In this document: positions 33,394 through 41,099 of the stretch, in pieces
Layout of the letters: each line of letters opens with the position of its first letter
Position numbering within the stretch: position 1 is the first letter of the stretch
DNA from: DASZHJ01 sp035507155
GTDB taxonomy: Bacteria; Pseudomonadota; Alphaproteobacteria; ATCC43930; CGMCC-115725
Assembly: GCA_035507155.1 (NCBI GenBank)
Contig: DATJOK010000126.1
Location: 3,931 to 67,930, forward strand
DNA length: 64,000 nucleotides
Reading direction: 5' to 3'
Notes under the pieces: model-generated
What the model saw: the letters and a program-made list of their open reading frames with translations, nothing else
The model's database searches: none
What the model was told of the DNA's origin: nothing
Program-made: the position numbers and the translations under genes

Positions 33394-34626
33394 ATGCTGG
33401 CGTCGCTCATACTCCGCCGCCTGATCCGGCGGGGCAAACTGACGGTGGTGGATGCTCATGGCACCGCCCATGTATTTGCCGGGACGCCAGGCCCAGCGAT
33501 CACCATCCGCCTGCATGATCCAGCGCTGCATTGGAAGCTGGCGGTAAACCCGAGCCTCTACGCGGGCGAGGCGTTCATGGACGGCACGCTCACGGTCGAG
33601 AATGCGTCGATTGCCGACTTCCTCAATCTCGCCTGCGAGAATCTGGGCGTGGTGACGCCCGACTGGAGGATCCGCCTCCAGGAGCGGTGCCGCCACATGT
33701 TCCGCTATCTGCAGCAGTACAATCCGGTCTCCCGCTCGCATCGCAACGTCGCCCATCACTACGACCTCTCCGCCACGCTCTACGACCTCTTCCTCGATGC
33801 CGACCGGCAGTACTCCTGCGCCTATTTCCCAACGCCGGGCATCACCATCGAGGAGGCGCAGGCGAACAAGAAGCGCCACATCGCCTCGAAGCTGCTGCTG
33901 AAGCCCGGCCAGAAGGTGCTCGACATCGGCTGCGGCTGGGGCGGCATGGCGCTCTACCTGGCGCGCGAATGCGGCGTCGAGGTCACCGGCCTCACCCTCT
34001 CCACCGAGCAGCTCAAAGTGGCGCAGAGCCGCGCCCAGGCCGCCGGGCTGGCCGACCGCGTGACGTTCGAGCTCTGCGACTATCGCGTCCATCAGGGCAG
34101 CTACGACCGCATCGTCTCGGTCGGCATGTTCGAGCATGTGGGGGTGCCGCAATATCCCGTCTTCTTCGCCAAGGTGCAGGAGCTGCTGAAGCCCGACGGC
34201 GTCGCGCTGCTGCACTCGATCGGTCGCATGGACGGGCCCGCCGGCACCAATCCGTGGATCCGCAAGTACATCTTCCCCGGCGGCTATTCGCCGGCGCTCT
34301 CCGAAGTGCTGCCGGTAACGGAGCAGCTGAAGCTCTGGGTCACCGACATCGAGGTGCTGCGCCTCCACTATGCAGAGACGCTGAAGGCGTGGCGCCAGCG
34401 CTTCAACGCCAACCGCGAGCGCATCCGCGCGCTCTACGACGAGCGCTTCTGCCGCATGTGGGAGTTCTATCTCGCGGGCTCCGAGATGGCGTTCCGCCAC
34501 CAGGGCCATCTGGTGTTCCAGATGCAGCTCGCGAAGGCGGTCGACGCCGTTCCGATGACCCGCGACTACATGATCGACTGGGAGCGCAGCCACCGCGCGC
34601 CGCTGGCGGACGAGCGGGCGGCCTAG
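33394..34626 (+). CDS. cfa: Cyclopropane-fatty-acyl-phospholipid synthase
   Basis: Adds a methylene bridge from SAM to unsaturated acyl chains of membrane phospholipids. The 410-residue protein has the N-terminal lipid-binding domain (residues 1-100), the SAM motif VLDIGCGWGG (175-184), HHYDLSATLYDLFLD near 121-135, and GMFEHVGVPQYPVFF. The C-terminal FCRMWEFYLAGSEMAFRHQGHLVFQ is diagnostic. AGGAGG is 6 nt before the ATG. It ends in a 4-bp overlap with a convergent acyl-CoA ligase gene. Confidence 0.93.
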   Translation: MLASLILRRLIRRGKLTVVDAHGTAHVFAGTPGPAITIRLHDPALHWKLAVNPSLYAGEAFMDGTLTVENASIADFLNLACENLGVVTPDWRIRLQERCRHMFRYLQQYNPVSRSHRNVAHHYDLSATLYDLFLDADRQYSCAYFPTPGITIEEAQANKKRHIASKLLLKPGQKVLDIGCGWGGMALYLARECGVEVTGLTLSTEQLKVAQSRAQAAGLADRVTFELCDYRVHQGSYDRIVSVGMFEHVGVPQYPVFFAKVQELLKPDGVALLHSIGRMDGPAGTNPWIRKYIFPGGYSPALSEVLPVTEQLKLWVTDIEVLRLHYAETLKAWRQRFNANRERIRALYDERFCRMWEFYLAGSEMAFRHQGHLVFQMQLAKAVDAVPMTRDYMIDWERSHRAPLADERAA

Positions 34627-36248
34627 CTCCCAGCCCGCGCCCGCTGGCGCAGCGCGGCCTTCTGTACCTTGCCGTTGGCGTTGCGCGGCAGCGGCTCGCT
34701 GCTGAACGCGATCACTTCCGGCACCTTGTAGTCCGCCATGCGCTGGGCGCAGAAGGCGCGGATCGCCTCGGCGGTGACGCCGGGATCGCGCGGCACCACG
34801 AAGGCCTGCACGCGCTCGCCCAGCACCGGATCGGGCCGCCCCACCACGGCGCACTCCACGACGCCCGGGCAATAGCTCATGACGTTCTCGACCTCGGCGC
34901 TGTAGACCTTGTAGCCGGCACGGTTGATCATGTCCTTGACGCGATCGTAGAGGCGGACGAAGCCCTCGGCATCGATCGACCCGACGTCTCCCGACCGCCA
35001 GTAGCCGTCGACGAAATTGGCCGCGGTCGCCTCGGGCTTCCCCCAATACCCCGGCACCACCATCGGCCCCTTGATCCAGATCTCGCCGGTGCTGCCGGGC
35101 GGCAGCGGCCTCCCCTCAGCATCGACCACCAGCATGTCGGCGTAGGGCACCACCTGCCCGATGCTGTCGAGATGGGCGGCATTCTCGCCGGGCGGCATGA
35201 TGGTGGTGGGCGAGGTGGTCTCGGTGGCGCCATAGGCGTTGATGAGCGTGAGGTCCGGCAGGCGCTCGGCGAGCGCCTCGATGGTGGCCGCCGGCATCGG
35301 CGCGCCACCGAAGGCGCCGATCCGCCAGGACCTGAGATCGAAGCGGTCGAAGTCCGGATCCATCAGGCAGAGAATGTACTGTGCGGGCACCATCAGCGCA
35401 TAGGTGAGCCGCTCGCGTGCCGCGAGCTCCAGGAATTCCCGCGCCTTGAAGGCGCGCATCAGGACGTTGGTGCCGCCGACATTCACCACCGCGAGCAGGA
35501 TCGCGACGAGACCGGTGACGTGAGAGGCGGGCACGGCAAGGATCGTCCGCTCGCCATCGCTCAATCCCATGCAGCGGGCAAACGCCATCGCCGAATGCAC
35601 CAGCCCGAGATGGGTCAGCATGGCGCCCTTCGGCTGGCCGGTGGTGCCGGAGGTATAGAGGATGACCGCCGTCTCCTCCTCGCCGATCGCCGGCTGCGGC
35701 GGCGGGGGCGCTCCGGTCAGCAGGGTCTCCGCCGGCTCCGCGCCGGCGCTCGCCCCGCCGGCGGCAAAGTGCAGCCGCAGCGCCGGCGTGCGCTCGGCGG
35801 GCGGCAGGTTGCCGGCGAGCTCCGCCTCGAAGATCAACGCCACCGCGCCGCAATCGGCGAGCAGGTAGGCGAGCTCGGGCCCGCGCTGGCGGACCCCGAG
35901 CGGCACCGCAATGATGCCGAGCCGCGCACAGGCGAGAAGGAAGACAAGAAACTCCGGGCAATTGTCGAGCAGCAGCGCCAGCCGGTCGCCCTTGCGGAGT
36001 CCGTGCCGCGCCAGGTTGCCGGCAGCGTTGGCGACGAGCCCATCGAGCTCGGCGTAGCTGAGCCGCTTGCCATCCCCCACCACCGCTTCGCGCCCGCCAT
36101 GACGCGCGGCCACCGCACGAAAAAGTGCGTCGAGATGGGGCGGCCGCTCGCTGAAGCAGCGGACCTCCCGATCACCGAAATGCCGCTCGACCCGGAGCAC
36201 ACCGCCCGGCCCGGAAGCGGTCCAGTATTTTCGCTGTCCCTCGTTCAT
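34623..36248 (-). CDS. AMP-dependent acyl-CoA synthetase/ligase
   Basis: A 541-residue ANL-superfamily enzyme that activates a carboxylic acid as acyl-AMP and then as the CoA ester. Motifs: YTSGTTGQPKG (198-208), INAYGATETTSPT, GYWRSGDVG, RVKDMINRAGYKVYSAEVE and the catalytic lysine in PRNANGKVQKAAL at the C-terminus. Overall it resembles medium- or long-chain fatty acid or aryl acid ligases; the acid is not predictable. ATG 36248 is chosen, GAGG lying just upstream. It converges on cfa with a 4-bp overlap. Confidence 0.88.
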   Translation of the reverse strand: MNEGQRKYWTASGPGGVLRVERHFGDREVRCFSERPPHLDALFRAVAARHGGREAVVGDGKRLSYAELDGLVANAAGNLARHGLRKGDRLALLLDNCPEFLVFLLACARLGIIAVPLGVRQRGPELAYLLADCGAVALIFEAELAGNLPPAERTPALRLHFAAGGASAGAEPAETLLTGAPPPPQPAIGEEETAVILYTSGTTGQPKGAMLTHLGLVHSAMAFARCMGLSDGERTILAVPASHVTGLVAILLAVVNVGGTNVLMRAFKAREFLELAARERLTYALMVPAQYILCLMDPDFDRFDLRSWRIGAFGGAPMPAATIEALAERLPDLTLINAYGATETTSPTTIMPPGENAAHLDSIGQVVPYADMLVVDAEGRPLPPGSTGEIWIKGPMVVPGYWGKPEATAANFVDGYWRSGDVGSIDAEGFVRLYDRVKDMINRAGYKVYSAEVENVMSYCPGVVECAVVGRPDPVLGERVQAFVVPRDPGVTAEAIRAFCAQRMADYKVPEVIAFSSEPLPRNANGKVQKAALRQRARAGS

Positions 36249-36353
36249 CGCCTCGTCGCCCGCCTCCCGACGTGCTTGGTCGCACCCATCATACTCCGGG
36301 GATCTGCCGCGCTTTCCAGGTGTCGCGCAGCCGTTCGCGAGCACGCCAAATTC

Positions 36354-36382
36354 GGCGATTATCCCGTAACGGAATAATCGCC
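36354..36382. promoter_or_regulatory. 29-bp near-perfect palindrome upstream of the acyl-CoA ligase
   Basis: GGCGATTAT (36354-36362) and ATAATCGCC (36374-36382) are perfect inverted repeats, and the centre CCGTAACGG is itself palindromic. Only one pair in the 29 bp mismatches. It lies in the 203-bp gap between the ligase start and the 38-aa gene, about 106 bp from the ligase ATG. The size suits a dimeric regulator. Confidence 0.5.
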
Positions 36383-36451
36383 CCAAATTCCGCTTGTTCC
36401 TGATTTGTTCCGATGATAAAGTCGCCTTCCAAGCTCAGGGAGGTTCCCCCG

Positions 36452-36568
36452 ATGTGCACCAAGCGCAGCGCCACCAGCCGTTCCCCAGCCTGGCCATGGC
36501 TCGACCGGGAGACCGGTCTCGTGCTGATGGTCGGTTGGCTGGTGGCTCTGGCGGTCACACTCACCTGA
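36452..36568 (+). CDS. 38-residue single-span membrane peptide, unknown function
   Basis: ATG at 36452 has AGGGAGG 8 nt upstream and opens a 38-residue frame ending TGA at 36568. The N-terminal 20 residues are polar and basic (KRSATSRSPAWPWLDRE), and residues 22-38 are a hydrophobic helix (GLVLMVGWLVALAVTLT). A strong intrinsic terminator begins 15 nt after the stop, and an A/T-rich promoter-like region with two TTGTTCC repeats lies upstream. Shine-Dalgarno, membrane helix and dedicated terminator together argue for a real small gene. I do not recognise a family. Confidence 0.6.
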   Translation: MCTKRSATSRSPAWPWLDRETGLVLMVGWLVALAVTLT

Positions 36569-36582
36569 GCTGGCCCCCGCGC

Positions 36583-36620
36583 GGCGCCGCCGGCCCCCCG
36601 ACCGGCGGCGCCGATTTTCT
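36583..36620 (+). terminator. Strong intrinsic terminator
   Basis: GGCGCCGCCGG (36583-36593) pairs perfectly with CCGGCGGCGCC (36602-36612) around an 8-nt loop, and GATTTTCTT follows. It ends the transcript of the 38-residue peptide gene. Confidence 0.8.
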
Positions 36621-36669
36621 TGCGTCCAGGCACATCCGCTGATCGCGCGAGCATTGCGCGCGGCGGGCT

Positions 36670-36701
36670 GCTAAACCAGATGTTCAGGGCTTCGGTTTAG
36701 C
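36670..36701. promoter_or_regulatory. Inverted repeat upstream of the OmpR-type regulator
   Basis: GCTAAACC (36670-36677) and GGTTTAGC (36694-36701) are perfect inverted repeats with 16 nt between, 43 bp before the response-regulator ATG. The 24-bp centre-to-centre distance puts both arms on nearly the same face of the helix. It could be an autoregulatory site or a hairpin in the leader. Confidence 0.4.
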
Positions 36702-36743
36702 GAACGGGAGCTTGCCCCCACCGGCAGCGCACCACTGGACGTC

Positions 36744-37421
36744 ATGAAGGTTCTGGTCATCGAGGACGATCGCGAGGCCGCCGCCTATCTCGTCAAGGGA
36801 TTGGGAGAGAGCGGCTACGTGGTCGACCACGCGCCGGATGGCCGGGAGGGGCTGTTCCTTGCCACCTCCGGCTCCTATGACGCGCTCATCGTCGATCGCA
36901 TGCTGCCGGGGATGGACGGACTCTCGGTGATCGGCGCACTCCGGGCGGCGGAAATGCGCACTCCGGTGCTGATCCTGAGCGCGCTCGGCGCGGTGGACGA
37001 CCGGGTCAAGGGGCTGCGCGCCGGCGGCGACGATTATCTCGTCAAGCCCTTCGCCTTCTCGGAACTGCTGGCGCGCCTCGAGGCGCTGCTGCGCCGGGGC
37101 GGCGCCCCTGCCGCCAACACCAAGCTCAGGGTGGACGATCTCGAGATGGATCTGCTGACCCGCAGCGTCCGGCGCGGCGGCCAGACCATCGACCTGCTGC
37201 CGCGGGAGTTCCGCCTGCTGGAGTATCTCCTGCGCCACGCCGGCCAGGTGGTGACGCGGACGATGCTGCTGGAGAACGTCTGGGACTATCACTTCGACCC
37301 GCAGACCAACGTGATCGACGTCCATATCAGCCGGCTTCGCCAGAAGATCGACAAGGGCTTCCCCCATGCGCTGCTGCAGACCGTGCGCGGCGCCGGCTAC
37401 GTCCTGCGGGGGAGAGAGTGA
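36744..37421 (+). CDS. OmpR/PhoB-type response regulator
   Basis: A 225-residue two-domain regulator. The receiver has D8-D9, the phosphorylated D51 in LIVDRMLPGMDGL and K101 in YLVKPFAF. The C-terminal winged helix spans about 127-223 (DLEMDLLTRSVRRGG, PREFRLLEYLLRHAGQVVTRTMLLENVW, NVIDVHISRLRQKID, TVRGAGYVL). The histidine kinase follows with TGATG overlap, so the two are coupled. Targets are unknown; closest resemblance is to QseB/CusR-like regulators. Confidence 0.92.
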   Translation: MKVLVIEDDREAAAYLVKGLGESGYVVDHAPDGREGLFLATSGSYDALIVDRMLPGMDGLSVIGALRAAEMRTPVLILSALGAVDDRVKGLRAGGDDYLVKPFAFSELLARLEALLRRGGAPAANTKLRVDDLEMDLLTRSVRRGGQTIDLLPREFRLLEYLLRHAGQVVTRTMLLENVWDYHFDPQTNVIDVHISRLRQKIDKGFPHALLQTVRGAGYVLRGRE

Positions 37422-38869
37422 TGCCGACGCAGCGCCCGCTTTCCCGGCTGCTGCGCACCAACGCCTTCCGGCTGGCGGCGCTCTACCTGGCGCTGTTCGC
37501 CACCTCGGTGCTGTCGCTGCTGGCCTTCATCTATTTCTCCACCGCCGACCTCATCGAGCGGCAGACCGAGGCGACCCTCGACGCCGAGCTCACCGGCCTC
37601 TCGGAACAATATGAGCAGCGCGGCCTCACCGGGCTGGTGCAGATCATCGCCGAGCGCAGCGTCGGCGAGCGGCGCAGCGACGAGACGCTCTACCTGATCG
37701 TCAATTCGGATTATCAGCCGATCGCCGGCAATCTCTCGCAATGGCCGGAGGCGAAGAACGTCCGGCCGGGCTGGATCAGCTTTCCGATCGAGGTGAAGGA
37801 GAAGGGCATCACCGAGCGCCATCCCGCCCGCGCCACCACCTTCGACCTGCCGGGCGGATATCACCTGCTGATCGGTCGCGATCTGGAAAACGCCATCCTG
37901 TTCCGCGCCAGCATCCTGCGCACCTTGTCCTGGGCATCGCTGCTGACCCTGGGCCTCGGCGTGGTGGGCGGCCTCTTCATGACCCACAACATGCTGCGGC
38001 GCGTCGACCAGGTGAACCGCACCAGCGAGCGCATCATCCACGGCGATCTCGCCCAGCGCGTCCCCCTCACCGGCTCCGGCGACGAGTTCGACCAGCTCGC
38101 CACCAACCTCAACGCCATGCTGGACCAGATCGAGCGGCTGATGGTGGGCATGCGCCAGGTCACCGACAACATCGCCCACGACCTGCGCACGCCGCTGGCG
38201 CGGCTCCGCGCCCGCCTGGAAGTGACGCTGCTGGAGAAGCCGGACGCCCAGCGCTATGGCGAGGCGCTGCGGCAGACCATCACCGAGGCGGACACGCTGC
38301 TCGGTACCTTCAACGCGCTCCTCAGCATCGCCGAGGCGGAGGCGGGCTCCCGGCGCGAGACGATGGCGGTGGTCAGTCTCGAGGAGATCGCGCGCTCGGT
38401 CGCCGAGCTCTACGAGCCGGTCGCCGACGAGAAGGGCCTGGAGCTCGCCGTCGATCTCGACAGCGGCGTCCTGGTGCGCGGCGACCGCCACCTGCTCTCC
38501 CAGGCGATCGCAAACCTGCTCGACAACGCGCTCAAGTACACGCCCTCAGGCGGCGTCTCCCTCATCGCCCGCAAGGGCGACGAGTGGGCGACGATCGAGG
38601 TCGCCGACAGCGGCCCCGGCGTGCCGCCGGAGAAGCGCGACGCCGTCTTCGACCGCTTCGTCCGCCTGGAGGGCAGCCGCAGCTCGCCCGGCAACGGGCT
38701 CGGCCTCAGCCTGGTGCGCGCGGTGGCGCGGCTCCACGGCGGCACGGTGCGGCTCGACGAGAGCCAGCCTGGCCAGCCGAGCCCCGGCCTCAAGGTGATC
38801 CTCACCTTGCCGATCAGCCAGCCGGTGGCGCTCCCCGCCCCCGCCGTCGAGCCGGCGCTCGGGGATTGA
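37421..38869 (+). CDS. Membrane sensor histidine kinase, partner of the OmpR-type regulator
   Basis: A 482-residue HisKA kinase. Two membrane spans (about residues 16-39 and 166-187) enclose a ~125-residue periplasmic sensor domain. HAMP lies at about 188-241, the phosphoacceptor is H253 in DNIAHDLRTPLARLRARLE, and the ATPase domain has NLLDNALKYTP, DSGPGVPPEKRDAVFDRF and GNGLGLSLVRAVARLHGG. The sensor domain shows no family I recognise. Start ATG overlaps the regulator stop. Confidence 0.9.
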   Translation: MPTQRPLSRLLRTNAFRLAALYLALFATSVLSLLAFIYFSTADLIERQTEATLDAELTGLSEQYEQRGLTGLVQIIAERSVGERRSDETLYLIVNSDYQPIAGNLSQWPEAKNVRPGWISFPIEVKEKGITERHPARATTFDLPGGYHLLIGRDLENAILFRASILRTLSWASLLTLGLGVVGGLFMTHNMLRRVDQVNRTSERIIHGDLAQRVPLTGSGDEFDQLATNLNAMLDQIERLMVGMRQVTDNIAHDLRTPLARLRARLEVTLLEKPDAQRYGEALRQTITEADTLLGTFNALLSIAEAEAGSRRETMAVVSLEEIARSVAELYEPVADEKGLELAVDLDSGVLVRGDRHLLSQAIANLLDNALKYTPSGGVSLIARKGDEWATIEVADSGPGVPPEKRDAVFDRFVRLEGSRSSPGNGLGLSLVRAVARLHGGTVRLDESQPGQPSPGLKVILTLPISQPVALPAPAVEPALGD

Positions 38870-39517
38870 TCAGCCGCCCGGGTTCGCGGCGGCGGTCTCC
38901 ACCAGCCCATGCATGATCGAGAGCCGGATCAGGTCGGCGGTACGGCCGACGCCGAGCTTGGTCTTGAGCTGGCTGCAGTTGTTGGCGACGGTCTTGTAGC
39001 TGACGCCGATCGCTTCGGCGATGTCCGGCAGGCTGGCACCGCCGCCGAGCAGGCGCAGGATCTCGAGGTCGCGGCGCGAGAGACCTTCGAGCGCGTGCGA
39101 ACGCTCGTGGACGCTCATCAGCGCCAGCTCCTGGGCGATCGCACTCTCGATGTAGCTCTGGCCGGCAGCGACGCGCCCGATCGCCTCCAGCACCTCGTCG
39201 GGTGGCGCGCTCTTGCTCAGATATCCCGCCGCTCCCGCCTGCAGCGCGCGGGTCACATAGATCAGGTCGTCATGCATGCTGAGGACGAGGATGCGCGCGG
39301 CCGCATCCTCCGCCTTGAGCCGCGCGATCACCTCGAGCCCGCCGATGCCCGGCAGGTTGAGATCGAGCAGCACGAGCTCGGGCCGGAACTCCCGGAAGAG
39401 GACGAGCGCTTCGCGACCGGACGCGGCCTCCCGTACCTCGTTCTCGCCGTCGCCGGCAAGCAGGCGCTGCAGCCCGGCGCGGCAGATCGGGTGGTCATCG
39501 ACGATCAGGATTCTCAT
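38870..39517 (-). CDS. NarL/FixJ-type response regulator
   Basis: A 215-residue regulator. The receiver has D7-D8, the phosphorylated D52 in LVLLDLNLPGIGGLEV and K102 in GYLSKSAPP. The C-terminal LuxR-type HTH runs from about residue 148 (LSRRDLEILRLLGGGASLPDIAEAIGVSYKTVANNCSQLKTKLGV). It overlaps its kinase gene by 4 bp and ends 1 bp from the convergent OmpR-type kinase gene. A likely target is the TonB-receptor gene beyond the kinase. Confidence 0.9.
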   Translation of the reverse strand: MRILIVDDHPICRAGLQRLLAGDGENEVREAASGREALVLFREFRPELVLLDLNLPGIGGLEVIARLKAEDAAARILVLSMHDDLIYVTRALQAGAAGYLSKSAPPDEVLEAIGRVAAGQSYIESAIAQELALMSVHERSHALEGLSRRDLEILRLLGGGASLPDIAEAIGVSYKTVANNCSQLKTKLGVGRTADLIRLSIMHGLVETAAANPGG

Positions 39518-40887
39518 GTGACACCTGCTTGCGCCGCCTCCGGCGCTTCTTCCCGTTGCCGTGAACACGGCACCACCGCGGTCACGGTGAGGCCGCCGCC
39601 GGAGCGATTGGCGAGCGCCAGGCGGCCGCCTCTCGCCCTGACGCGCTCGCTCATGCCGAGCAGGCCGAGACCGTGGACCGAAGTCTCCTTCAGGCCACGC
39701 CCGTCGTCGCTCACCTGCACGGTCACCTCCGCGCGATCCGGTCCCCGCTCGGCGCGCTCGATGGCGACGCCGATGGTGCTTGGCCGGCCGTGGCGCACCG
39801 CATTGCTCAGGCATTCCTGCACCACGCGATAGACCGTGATATCGGTCGCCTCGCCGAGATCCGCGCAGCCGGGCGCCATGCTGATGCGGTAGTCGATGTC
39901 GGGATGCCGTCGCCGCCAGAACTCGACGAGGTTGTCGAGCGCCGCCGTGAGGCCGAACTCCGTCAGCCCCACCGGGCGCAGACGACCGAGCATGCTCCGC
40001 ACCTGCCGCTGCATCCGGCCGACCGCCTCGGCGATCCCCTGGACATGCCGGGCCGCCTCGCCCGCGCGACCCTCTCGCAGCAGGCGCGACAGGTTGGCGA
40101 CGTCCAGGTTGATGGCGAAGAGGAAGGGGCCGACCTCGTCGTGGAGATCCCGGGCGAGATCCTTGCGCTCCTGCTCCTGCAGGATGAGCAGCTGCTCATT
40201 GAGGCGGCGGTTGTCGGCATCGACCTCGGCGAGCTGCGCCACCATGCGATTGAAGCTGTCGCGCAGGCGCGCCAGCTCCGGCGTCAGGCGCTCCTCGATC
40301 CGCGTCCCGTAGTCGCCGCGGCCGACCCGCTCAAGCGCCGCACCCATGCGCTCGAGCGGGCGCAGCGCGCGGCCGGTGAAGAAGTAGATCAGCAGCACGG
40401 TCAGGCCGGAGAAAAGACCCAGCACCATCAGGCTGTCGCCGAGCTGATCCCAGACCTCGAGAATCTCGTTGTGGGGATCGGTCTCGAGCACGACCGAGCC
40501 ATAGGATCGTCCGGCGACAGTGACCGGCACGCGCTCGATCGCCGGCGCCACGCCCACGACATCGATGAACCAGCGAGGCAGGCGGCCGAACGGCGCGCTT
40601 TCCACCGGCGGCAGCGCGATGGCGCTTGCATCCTCCGTCAGGGTAACGCGCAAGTGCCGATTGCCCCGGAAGGAGGCAACGAGGCGCTCGAGATCGCGAC
40701 GGGGATCGGCGGCGCCCGGCAGATCCCGGACGCCATTCTCGATCGTCTGCCGGCCCACGATCAGCGCCGAGCGCATCTCGTTTCGCACCGAGCGCGACGC
40801 GTTGACGGCGGCGATCAAGCCGCCGAAAGCGAGGCTGACGGCGAGAACCGTCGCCACCAGACCGATCAGCCGAACGCGCAGGGACAC
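39514..40887 (-). CDS. NarX/UhpB-type sensor histidine kinase (HisKA_3)
   Basis: A 457-residue kinase. Two spans (about 7-28 and 152-172) flank a periplasmic domain, then HAMP (173-225). The dimerisation domain carries the phosphoacceptor H249 in ERKDLARDLHDEVGPFL. The ATPase part has VVQECLSNAVRHG, VSDDGRGL and GLGLLGMSERVRARGG. This HisKA_3 class pairs with NarL-type regulators, as here. GTG start at 40887 with GAGGG upstream. The divergent TonB-receptor gene starts 212 bp away. Confidence 0.9.
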   Translation of the reverse strand: MSLRVRLIGLVATVLAVSLAFGGLIAAVNASRSVRNEMRSALIVGRQTIENGVRDLPGAADPRRDLERLVASFRGNRHLRVTLTEDASAIALPPVESAPFGRLPRWFIDVVGVAPAIERVPVTVAGRSYGSVVLETDPHNEILEVWDQLGDSLMVLGLFSGLTVLLIYFFTGRALRPLERMGAALERVGRGDYGTRIEERLTPELARLRDSFNRMVAQLAEVDADNRRLNEQLLILQEQERKDLARDLHDEVGPFLFAINLDVANLSRLLREGRAGEAARHVQGIAEAVGRMQRQVRSMLGRLRPVGLTEFGLTAALDNLVEFWRRRHPDIDYRISMAPGCADLGEATDITVYRVVQECLSNAVRHGRPSTIGVAIERAERGPDRAEVTVQVSDDGRGLKETSVHGLGLLGMSERVRARGGRLALANRSGGGLTVTAVVPCSRQREEAPEAAQAGVT

Positions 40888-40988
40888 TGTCAGACCCTCG
40901 CCTCAGTCGCCGCCAGGACTCCGACCCAGCATGCCACGCCCGTTTGGCCTCTGCCAATCAAGCGCGGGATCGGCGGGCCCACTGCGAA

Positions 40989-41007
40989 TTCGGGAAATTT
41001 TCCCGAA
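40989..41007. promoter_or_regulatory. 19-bp perfect palindrome between the NarX/NarL system and the TonB receptor
   Basis: TTCGGGAAA (40989-40997), one central T, and TTTCCCGAA (40999-41007) form a perfect inverted repeat. It is central in the 212-bp divergent region, 93 bp before the receptor ATG and 102 bp from the kinase start. NarL-type regulators often bind such symmetric sites. Confidence 0.55.
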
Positions 41008-41099
41008 GAAATCGGGCATTCCAGACATAGCCAAGCGCGACACTTGGCGTCGTAATAGCTGAAACAAAGAGTGTCCCGACAAGCAAGACGGGAGGGGGA

